Under the pieces are notes generated by a model, which saw nothing but the letters and a program-made list of their open reading frames with translations, made no database searches and had not been told where the DNA came from. This document shows, in pieces, positions 26,780 through 33,137 of a DNA stretch of 33,137 nucleotides (its first letter is position 1; each line of letters opens with the position of its first letter). Source of the DNA: Caulobacter sp. S45 (lineage in GTDB: Bacteria > Pseudomonadota > Alphaproteobacteria > Caulobacterales > Caulobacteraceae); contig NZ_LMUL01000014.1 of the NCBI RefSeq assembly GCF_009765965.1, forward strand, positions 738,011 to 771,147, given 5' to 3'. A program made the translations under genes and the position numbers.

Positions 26780-28855
26780 ATGCGCCCCGAAATCCTCTTT
26801 CCCCTGTTCGCCGAGATCGCCACCCTGAAGGGCGTGGGCGGCAAGCTCGCGCCGCTGGTGGTCAAGGTGGCGGGCGAGCGGGTGCGCGACCTGCTGTTCC
26901 TGGCCCCCTCCGGGCTGATCGAGCGGCCGGTGCGCAAGATCGCCGAGGCGGTCGAGGGCGAGACCCAGACCCTGATCGTGCGGATCGACGCCCACCTGCC
27001 CTCCCATCGGCCCGGCGCGCCCTACCGCATCCGCATCGCCGACGAGACCGGCTTCGGTTTCCTCAGCTGGTTCAAGGGCGGCGGCGCACATCTGGCCCAG
27101 GCGCATCCGGTGGGCTCCGACCGGGCGGTGAGCGGCAAGGTCGAGCGGTTCGGCGTCGAGGCCCAGATCGCCCATCCCGACTATCTCGTAGCGTTGGAGC
27201 GCGCCCAGGATATTCCGCGCCACGAGGCGGTCTATCCCGCCACCGCCGGGCTGCCTGCGCGAACCGTGCGGCGGCTGGCCCTGGGCGCGCTGGAGAAGGC
27301 GCCCGAACTCGACGAGTGGATCGATCCGCCGTTGATGGCGCGCGAGGGCTGGGCCGGCTGGCGCGCGGCGCTTGAGCGGCTGCATGCCCCGGTCTCCGAA
27401 GCCGACATCGCCCTGGACAGCCCGCACAGACGGCGGCTGGCCTATGACGAACTGTTCGCCCACCAGCTGGCCATGACCCAGCGCAAGGCCGCCATCCGCG
27501 CCGAAGCCGCGCCAGCGATCCCCCACAGCGAGGTCGCCGCCCGCGCGCAGGCCGCCCTGCCCTACCAGCTCACCGGCGCGCAGCGGCGCACCCTGGCGGA
27601 GATCGGCGGCGACCTTGCCTCGGGCCAGCGGATGTCGCGCCTCGTGCAGGGGGACGTTGGGTCGGGCAAGACGGTGGTGGCCATGCTGGCCATGGCCGAC
27701 GTCGCCGCCAGCGGGCGCCAGTCGGTGCTGATGGCGCCCACCGAAATCCTCGCCCGCCAGCACCTGGAGACCCTCCGTGGGCCACTGGCGGATGTGGGCG
27801 TGTCAGCGATCCTGCTCACCGGGCGCGACAAGGGCGTGGAGCGCCGCGAGAAGCTGGCCGCCCTGGCCGATGGACGCGCCGCGGTGGCGGTGGGCACCCA
27901 CGCCCTGTTCCAGGACGACGTGGTCTTCCGCGACCTGTCGCTGGCGGTGATCGACGAGCAGCACCGCTTCGGCGTAGCCGAGCGCCGGCGGCTGCACGCC
28001 AAGGGCCATGCCGTGCATCTGCTGGCCTTGTCCGCCACGCCCATTCCCCGCACGCTGGAGCTGACCGCGCTGGGCGACCTGGACATCTCGCGCCTGGACG
28101 AGAAGCCGCCCGGCCGCAAACCCGTCGCCACCAGCGCGACGCCGACCGCCCGGCTGGACGAGGTGGTGGCGCGCCTGCATCAGGCGCTGGACGGCGGCGC
28201 CCAGGCGTTCTGGATCTGCCCGCTGGTCGCGGAGTCCGAAGTGCTGGAGGTCGCCGCCGCCGAAAGCCGCGCGGTGGAACTGCGCGAACGGCTCGGGCCG
28301 CGCGTAGGCCTGGTCCACGGCCGCATGCCGCCAGCCGAGAAGGACGCGGTGATGGCCGCTTTCGCCGAGGGCCGGATCGGGGTGCTCGTGGCCACGACGG
28401 TGGTGGAGGTCGGCGTCAACGTGCCCAACGCCAGCATCATGGTGATCGAGCACGCCGAGCGGTTCGGCCTGGCGCAGCTGCACCAGCTGCGCGGACGCGT
28501 GGGCCGGGGCGCGGCGCAGAGCGCCTGCCTGCTGCTCTACGAACCGCCGCTGAGCATCTCCGGCCAGGCGCGGCTGAACATCCTGCGCGAGACCGAGGAC
28601 GGCTTCCTGATCGCCGAACGGGACCTGGAGCTGCGCGGCGGCGGCGACCTGCTCGGCGCGCGCCAGAGCGGCCTGCCCGACTACAAGCTGGCCGACCCCG
28701 CCGCCCACCGCGACCTGATCGCCATCGCCGCCAAGGACGCCCGCGCCCTGCTCGCCCGCGATCCTGGGCTTGTCAGCCCGCGCGGAGAGGCGGCGAGGAC
28801 GCTGCAGGAGCTGTTCGACTGGCGGCCGGACGGAGACTGGTCGGCGGCGGGTTAG
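26780..28855 (+). CDS. recG: ATP-dependent DNA helicase RecG
   Basis: RecG reverses stalled forks and processes branched DNA. The protein has 691 residues, the usual length. An N-terminal wedge domain (GVGGKLAPLV, SLIERPV-like region) is followed by Walker A GDVGSGKTVVAMLAM near 290-304, DEQHRFG near 391-397, ATPIPRTLELTALGDLD, and VVEVGVNVPNAS with HQLRGRVGRG near the end. The ATG at 26780 gives the typical start; an ORF extended to 26666 overlaps sdhE on the other strand and is not used. The 95-base gap to sdhE must carry both promoters. Confidence 0.98.
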   Translation: MRPEILFPLFAEIATLKGVGGKLAPLVVKVAGERVRDLLFLAPSGLIERPVRKIAEAVEGETQTLIVRIDAHLPSHRPGAPYRIRIADETGFGFLSWFKGGGAHLAQAHPVGSDRAVSGKVERFGVEAQIAHPDYLVALERAQDIPRHEAVYPATAGLPARTVRRLALGALEKAPELDEWIDPPLMAREGWAGWRAALERLHAPVSEADIALDSPHRRRLAYDELFAHQLAMTQRKAAIRAEAAPAIPHSEVAARAQAALPYQLTGAQRRTLAEIGGDLASGQRMSRLVQGDVGSGKTVVAMLAMADVAASGRQSVLMAPTEILARQHLETLRGPLADVGVSAILLTGRDKGVERREKLAALADGRAAVAVGTHALFQDDVVFRDLSLAVIDEQHRFGVAERRRLHAKGHAVHLLALSATPIPRTLELTALGDLDISRLDEKPPGRKPVATSATPTARLDEVVARLHQALDGGAQAFWICPLVAESEVLEVAAAESRAVELRERLGPRVGLVHGRMPPAEKDAVMAAFAEGRIGVLVATTVVEVGVNVPNASIMVIEHAERFGLAQLHQLRGRVGRGAAQSACLLLYEPPLSISGQARLNILRETEDGFLIAERDLELRGGGDLLGARQSGLPDYKLADPAAHRDLIAIAAKDARALLARDPGLVSPRGEAARTLQELFDWRPDGDWSAAG

Positions 28856-28974
28856 GGGTTGTACGCATAAGGCATGGAGTTAGGGATGGGTCAGATTGAG
28901 CTTAGGTCCTTCCCAAGTTTTGGGCGCGATTTCCTTGCTCAAAAGCACTCGATGGAAACAGTCTAAGCTTTGGA

Positions 28975-30159
28975 CTAGCTCTTTACCAATCGTCCAAATT
29001 GGCGGCGCGCGTGGTTGGCCCCGACCAAATTGCGCCGGTCGTTTAAGATGATGTCTTCCTTGACGGGCTTTGGCTCAAGGCCCGCCATGCTGCGATATAC
29101 GCCCATGGCGATAGCCATCGGCAACGCGGCTTGCAGCCCCACAATCAACCCGAGCGGACCAACCAACAGGCTGAGCAGCACCGGCGCCAAAAATCCAGAT
29201 ACGATATACGCCGGGTAGGACAACTTATTGAACCCTCTGAGGATCAAATGACCCAAAAATATTAGAAAAGTAGAAGGAAGAGCCGTGACGACGCTCAGAG
29301 CCAGCGTAAATATTAAATTCACTCCTGCGACGTTAGCCATTTCAGGCAAGAATGGAATAGAAACGCCCAATTTAATCGCGAGATCTGCCGAAGCACCGAA
29401 GACGAACAGCATAAGGCAGTAGAATCCACTAGATACGATGGCAGCAACGAACATGACCGCGAAGGTGGTTCTGACCTGCAGAGGTCCGTCGAAATATTCG
29501 GAACGTCCCACAGCAATAAGAGCCTCGTCGGTAGCCGTCCCTTGGTCGTTTGTCGAAGCTACTGTAGCTTGCTTTGCCGCGGACCGAGTTTCCAGGGCGC
29601 GCGCCAATGCACTTGGATCGTCTCCCTCGCCCTCAAGGCCAGCGCGCCAGCGATAGATGAACCCCATCATTGCGCCAGCGCCCGCAATCACGAGGAAATA
29701 GAAGCTCAATCTTCCTTGTTGTAACAATCTTTCCCAAGCCCAGAGCGGTGTTAGCCCGGCGATCGAAATCGACGTCGCGAGCGATCCAATACCGGCGTAG
29801 GTCCAGCGTCCAGACTGTTGCAGCCTGCGCAAACCCAGATGAGCTAGGATAAAGATGACTATGTAGACGAGGCCGCCTTTAAGCGCCTCGAGCACATACG
29901 AATCGAGCGAACGGGGCGGCATCAGCGACTTCAACCGTTGCTCGTCGGAAATCTTCGGCACACTTGGCGAAGGCTCAGGCGCCGGCGAAACCCCCTCCGC
30001 GCGATGAAAGGTTGCCGAAACGGTCGGGGACAAGCCGCTGAAGCTGGCTGTAGGTTTGGACGGCGCTTGATAGGAGCCGTTTCCAAGGGAAACGAGAGAT
30101 AAAGCGCCGGCGATGACGGCGCTCGATATGAACGCCTCTATTTTGGTTTTAACTTGCAT
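28975..30159 (-). CDS. Multi-pass membrane protein of unknown function
   Basis: The protein has 394 residues from ATG 30159 (a TTG at 30180 is less likely). A hydrophobic segment at about residues 7-26 is followed by a Pro/Ser-rich stretch. Six or seven more membrane spans follow, including GGLVYIVIFILAHLGL, FYFLVIAGAGAMMGFIY, VMFVAAIVSSGFYCLMLFV and the closing pair around LLSLLVGPLGLIVGLQAALPMAIAMG. A charged loop between the fourth and fifth spans should be cytoplasmic. No family is recognised. The coding and flanking DNA is clearly more AT-rich than its neighbours, so transfer is likely. It lies convergent to recG and downstream of the DUF3089 gene. Confidence 0.7.
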   Translation of the reverse strand: MQVKTKIEAFISSAVIAGALSLVSLGNGSYQAPSKPTASFSGLSPTVSATFHRAEGVSPAPEPSPSVPKISDEQRLKSLMPPRSLDSYVLEALKGGLVYIVIFILAHLGLRRLQQSGRWTYAGIGSLATSISIAGLTPLWAWERLLQQGRLSFYFLVIAGAGAMMGFIYRWRAGLEGEGDDPSALARALETRSAAKQATVASTNDQGTATDEALIAVGRSEYFDGPLQVRTTFAVMFVAAIVSSGFYCLMLFVFGASADLAIKLGVSIPFLPEMANVAGVNLIFTLALSVVTALPSTFLIFLGHLILRGFNKLSYPAYIVSGFLAPVLLSLLVGPLGLIVGLQAALPMAIAMGVYRSMAGLEPKPVKEDIILNDRRNLVGANHARRQFGRLVKS

Positions 30160-30180
30160 AGGAAATCTCGCCCCACTCAA

Positions 30181-30316
30181 CCAAAAGTTTGACGCGTGTC
30201 GGCTAAAATCCCGCTAACCGCTGTAATTAACGGCCTAATAATTTTGGTTTTGGTGACGCGGAGAAATGGCGAGAACAAATGTTCATTAGCCACGCACGGT
30301 CATGTGGCAGCGCCCC
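30181..30316. other. AT-rich gap upstream of the membrane protein gene
   Basis: This 136-base stretch is AT-rich, unlike the flanking DUF3089 gene, and marks one edge of the probable inserted segment. It must hold the promoter of the leftward membrane protein gene. I saw no strong promoter match, terminator with a U-tract or long direct repeat here. Confidence 0.4.
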
Positions 30317-31510
30317 TCAATCCATCCGGTGAATGGGGAAGTCCCTCACCTCCACCGAGGTCTGGATCGGCGGGGCCGGCGGCCCATACAGGCGTTGTCC
30401 GAGCAGGGTCTCCACCCGTCCCTCCGCGTCCGCCTCGATATCGGCGTAGAACAGGTTGAATGGCGGCGCCTTATAGCGCTCCGCCCAAGACCCGCTTCGC
30501 TGGAGCGAAGACGAAAACGGCCGCGACAGTCGCAGCAGGCCGCCCAAGCATTGAGCCGAGACCTGATGCGCCATGAACGCCGGCCGCAGGCCCCACTCCA
30601 GCCCGGTGGCGTTGGCCGCGCCGAGGTTGAGCCGGGCGGAGGCCACATCGCCGCCGGTGGAGCCGGTCATCGGGTTGACGCAGAGCGCCGGACGCCCGCC
30701 GAGATTCTCCAGCTGGCCGTCGCGGCTCCACACCAGCGCCCGGTCCAGCCGGCGCGACGCCCGTGTCGGATCGTCCATGCGGGCGCCGGCCCACCCGACC
30801 ACGCATCCGGCCTGGCGGCGCTGGGTGCAGGCCGGCAGCGGTGAACCGGCCCGGAACACATCCGCCGCCGATACCGCGTCCATCAGATAGACCGCCGCCA
30901 CGCGCTTCTGCAGCGCGGGGTCCTTCTCCACCACCTGCTGCAACAGGTGGGTGATCAGGTTGGCCCCCTGGTCGACGCCGGCGATGATCAGCGGCCGATC
31001 TGGGGGAATGCGACGGAGCATGTTGGCGAAGGCCGCCTCCACGTCGCGATAGGCGAAACGGCGCGCCTCACGGGCGTCGTCGCGCAGGGTCAGGTAGGCG
31101 TAGAGGCTGGCTTCGCGATAGCGCGGCGCGAACACCCGACCGACGCGCAGGAACGGGCCGGCGAAGTTGGGCAGGTCGACCCGCGTCAGGAAGCGCTGGG
31201 CCGCCCGGTCGTCGATCGGCGCGTTCCAGTCCTTGCCGCCGTCGTAGGTGGTGGAGTGCACGAAGAAGACGTCGACCGGTGGATCGGTCGCGTCGGGATG
31301 GCCCGGATCGGAAGGCAACAGCGCCCAGGCGCCGGGCTTGGCGTAGTCGGGAGCGGGCGGCGGCGAATAGGTCTGGAACGGCTGCTTCGGATCGAGCGCC
31401 GTCCGCCGAATGCCTTCCCGGAACAGGAACATGGCGCCGGCCAGCAGCACCACCGCCACGGCCAGCGCGCCGATCCCATAACGCGCGAGACCTCGAGATC
31501 CGCCCGTCAC
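30317..31510 (-). CDS. DUF3089 alpha/beta-hydrolase-like protein with altered nucleophile site
   Basis: The 397-residue protein has an N-terminal membrane anchor (about residues 10-30) and a periplasmic alpha/beta-hydrolase-like domain. VFFVHSTTYDGGKDWNAP, GRVFAPRYREASLYAY and CTQRRQAGCVVGW are the DUF3089 pattern. Where the family has GHSQG, this protein reads GVDQG, with Asp180 in the nucleophile position. The C-terminal histidine of family members is also not evident (RYKAPPFNLFYADI, 345-358). The start is GTG 31510, with a G-rich ribosome-binding site. It follows the kdsA stop by ten bases, so it is probably cotranscribed with kdsA. It may be a pseudoenzyme or an Asp-nucleophile enzyme. 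Confidence 0.8.
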   Translation of the reverse strand: MTGGSRGLARYGIGALAVAVVLLAGAMFLFREGIRRTALDPKQPFQTYSPPPAPDYAKPGAWALLPSDPGHPDATDPPVDVFFVHSTTYDGGKDWNAPIDDRAAQRFLTRVDLPNFAGPFLRVGRVFAPRYREASLYAYLTLRDDAREARRFAYRDVEAAFANMLRRIPPDRPLIIAGVDQGANLITHLLQQVVEKDPALQKRVAAVYLMDAVSAADVFRAGSPLPACTQRRQAGCVVGWAGARMDDPTRASRRLDRALVWSRDGQLENLGGRPALCVNPMTGSTGGDVASARLNLGAANATGLEWGLRPAFMAHQVSAQCLGGLLRLSRPFSSSLQRSGSWAERYKAPPFNLFYADIEADAEGRVETLLGQRLYGPPAPPIQTSVEVRDFPIHRMD

Positions 31511-31520
31511 GCCGCCCCCG

Positions 31521-32375
31521 TCAGACCGTGCGCCGCTTGGCGAGGGCGTCGTATTCCAGCAGCTCGGCCACCAGGGCTTCGAAGTCCTTCAACGGCACCA
31601 TGTTGGGCCCGTCGGAGGGCGCATGGTCGGGGTCGGGGTGGGTCTCCATGAATACGCAGGCGACGCCGATGGCCACCGCAGCGCGCGCCAGCACCGGCAC
31701 GAACTCGCGCTGACCGCCCGAGCTGGTCCCCTGTCCGCCGGGCTGCTGCACCGAATGGGTGGCGTCGAACACCACCGGGCAGCCGATCTCCGCCATGATC
31801 GGCAGGGCGCGCATGTCCGAGACCAGGGTGTTGTAGCCGAACGACACCCCGCGCTCGGTCGCCAGCGCATTCGGGTTCCCGGCCCCGGTGATCTTGGCGA
31901 TCACGTTCTTCATGTCCCAGGGCGCCAGGAACTGGCCCTTCTTGACGTTGATCGTGCGGCCGGTGAGAGCGGCGGCGATCAGCAGGTCGGTCTGGCGGCA
32001 GAGGAAGGCGGGGATCTGCAGCACGTCCACCGCCTGGGCGACCTCGGCGCACTGGGCGGCGTCATGGACATCGGTCAGGGTCGGCAGGCCCGTGACCTCG
32101 CGGATTTCGGCGAACACCGGCAGCGCCGCCTTCAGACCCATCCCGCGCGCGGCGTTGGCCGAGGTGCGGTTGGCCTTGTCGAAGGAGGTCTTGTAGATCA
32201 GCCCGATCCCCAGCCGCTCGGCGATCTCTTTGAGCGCATGGGCGGTTTCCAATGCGTGGGCGCGGCTCTCCATCTGGCAGGGGCCGGCGATGATCGACAG
32301 GCGCTCCGCATTGCCGATCCGCACCGGGCGGGCGAGGCCGGAGCCGACGACGACGGTGGCGTTAGGCTGGGTCAA
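31521..32375 (-). CDS. kdsA: 3-deoxy-8-phosphooctulonate synthase (KDO-8-P synthase)
   Basis: KdsA condenses phosphoenolpyruvate with arabinose-5-phosphate to make KDO-8-phosphate for lipopolysaccharide. The protein has 284 residues. [11 protein letters not shown] (about 27-37) carries Cys33, the ligand that marks the metal-dependent class; metal-independent enzymes such as E. coli's have Asn there. [34 protein letters not shown] and [16 protein letters not shown] complete the active site. The start is TTG 32375, supported by GAGGAG five bases upstream; GTG 32378 is too close to that site. The DUF3089 gene follows after ten bases. Identification is secure. Confidence 0.96.
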   Translation of the reverse strand: MTQPNATVVVGSGLARPVRIGNAERLSIIAGPCQMESRAHALETAHALKEIAERLGIGLIYKTSFDKANRTSANAARGMGLKAALPVFAEIREVTGLPTLTDVHDAAQCAEVAQAVDVLQIPAFLCRQTDLLIAAALTGRTINVKKGQFLAPWDMKNVIAKITGAGNPNALATERGVSFGYNTLVSDMRALPIMAEIGCPVVFDATHSVQQPGGQGTSSGGQREFVPVLARAAVAIGVACVFMETHPDPDHAPSDGPNMVPLKDFEALVAELLEYDALAKRRTV

Positions 32376-32428
32376 ACACGGCTCCTCGATCCCATGGATC
32401 AGCTACGGCTAAGTGGACCCCCGGACGC

Positions 32429-32440
32429 GCTTGTACAAGC
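32429..32440. promoter_or_regulatory. 12-bp palindrome between kdsA and the cysteine synthase gene
   Basis: gcttgtacaagc is a perfect dyad in the 134-base divergent gap, 69 bases before the cysteine synthase ATG and 54 from the kdsA start. Nearby, gcgcgccct occurs twice (32451-32459 and 32464-32472). A sulfur-responsive regulator is a conceivable reader, but no known operator was matched. Confidence 0.35.
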
Positions 32441-32509
32441 CGCGGCGATTGCGCGCCCTGGGTGCGCGCCCTAGGTAGGCGGTTCGTTCGGCAAATCGAG
32501 TTTCCCTCC

Positions 32510-33137
32510 ATGATCCAGGCCCGCAGCGTCGTCGACGCCATCGGTGGAACCCCGCTGATCCGCCTGAAGCGGGCCAGCGAACTGACCGGCTGCGAGATCT
32601 GGGGCAAGGCGGAGTTCATGAACCCCGGCCAGTCGGTCAAGGACCGCGCCGCACTGCAGATCATCCGCAACGCCGAGGCCGAGGGACGCCTGCGCCCCGG
32701 CGGCCTGATCGTGGAAGGCACCGCCGGCAACACCGGGATCGGGCTCGCCACCGTGGCGGCCGCACTGGGCTATCGCACCGCCATCGTCATCCCGCGCACC
32801 CAGTCGGAGGAGAAGAAGGCGGCCCTGCGCCTGCTGGGCGCCGAACTGGTCGAGGTCGATGCGGTCCCCTACGCCAATCCCGGCAACTATGTGCGCGTCT
32901 CCGCCCGGCTGGCGGAAGAGCGCGCCGCAACCGAGCCCAACGGCGCGGTCTGGGCCAACCAGTTCGACAACCTGGCCAACCGCGAGGCGCATTACTTGAC
33001 CACCGGCCCGGAAATCTTCGAACAGACCGAGGGCAAGGTCGACGGCTTCATCTGCGCCATCGGCTCGGGCGGGACCCTGGCCGGCATCGCCCAGGCGCTG
33101 CGCGAGCGCAGGCCCGGCGTCGCCATCGGCATGGGCC
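32510..33137 (+). CDS. cysK: Cysteine synthase A (3' end beyond the window)
   Basis: The reading frame is open from ATG 32510 to the window end: 209 complete codons of an expected length of about 330. It makes cysteine from O-acetylserine and sulfide with PLP. The PLP lysine lies in NPGQSVKDRAA (about residues 38-48), the substrate loop is EGTAGNTGIGLA, and GSGGTLAG is the phosphate-binding loop near the cut end. The EGTAGNTG form (rather than EPTSGNTG) is common in alphaproteobacterial members. No Shine-Dalgarno sequence is seen. Some relatives are called cystathionine beta-synthase-like, so the symbol is likely but not certain. Confidence 0.88.
   Translation, partial: MIQARSVVDAIGGTPLIRLKRASELTGCEIWGKAEFMNPGQSVKDRAALQIIRNAEAEGRLRPGGLIVEGTAGNTGIGLATVAAALGYRTAIVIPRTQSEEKKAALRLLGAELVEVDAVPYANPGNYVRVSARLAEERAATEPNGAVWANQFDNLANREAHYLTTGPEIFEQTEGKVDGFICAIGSGGTLAGIAQALRERRPGVAIGMG

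Overview
The window is very GC-rich (roughly 70%) DNA that reads as an alphaproteobacterial chromosome, most likely a member of the Caulobacteraceae (Caulobacter/Phenylobacterium type). The reasons are the dnaN, recF and gyrB neighbourhood, a cold-shock protein with two cold-shock domains, a DUF992 protein, the recG / sdhE-mfd arrangement, promoter-like sequences of the Caulobacter sigma-73 type (TTG...GCTAnA), and GANTC (CcrM-type) sites in some intergenic dyads. The genus is an inference, because no rRNA gene is present.

Layout. (1) 1-6287: leucine and branched-chain amino acid biosynthesis. leuA runs leftward. ilvE-leuC-leuD-leuB runs rightward as a tight operon. Between them lie two divergent, previously unannotated leader peptides rich in Leu (and Val on the ilvE side). 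The ilvE-side leader is followed by a canonical U-tract terminator, so it reads as a transcription attenuator. (2) 6380-8793: an AlaC-type aminotransferase, a HisE/MazG-like pyrophosphohydrolase that starts at TTG, and a two-domain cold-shock protein with a long glycine linker. (3) 9156-11935: a DUF2946 protein and a TonB-dependent receptor, possibly for copper. (4) 12006-12609: rpmI-rplT, with a structured leader in which a GAAA-loop hairpin lies between the Shine-Dalgarno sequence and the rpmI start. (5) 12755-14254: YidB-like, DUF992 and His-rich small secreted proteins. (6) 14380-20921: gyrB and recF (leftward operon), a 33-residue membrane peptide, zapE, and dnaN, which is preceded by a dyad carrying two GANTC sites. 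(7) 21116-22702: a solitary AT-rich P-loop ATPase gene, the clearest horizontally acquired gene here and a candidate for an accessory (perhaps defence) function. (8) 22834-28855: mfd-sdhE leftward and recG rightward. (9) 28975-30159: an AT-richer multi-pass membrane protein of unknown function. (10) 30317-33137: a DUF3089 protein that lacks the expected nucleophilic serine, kdsA, and the 5' part of a cysteine synthase gene cut off by the window end.

How the genes work together. LeuA, LeuCD and LeuB convert 2-ketoisovalerate to 2-ketoisocaproate and IlvE transaminates it to leucine, so the left block is a complete leucine branch under apparent leader-peptide control. DnaN, RecF, GyrB, Mfd and RecG form a replication and repair neighbourhood. 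The remaining genes are envelope, ribosomal or unassigned. No rRNA, tRNA, CRISPR array or insertion sequence was seen.
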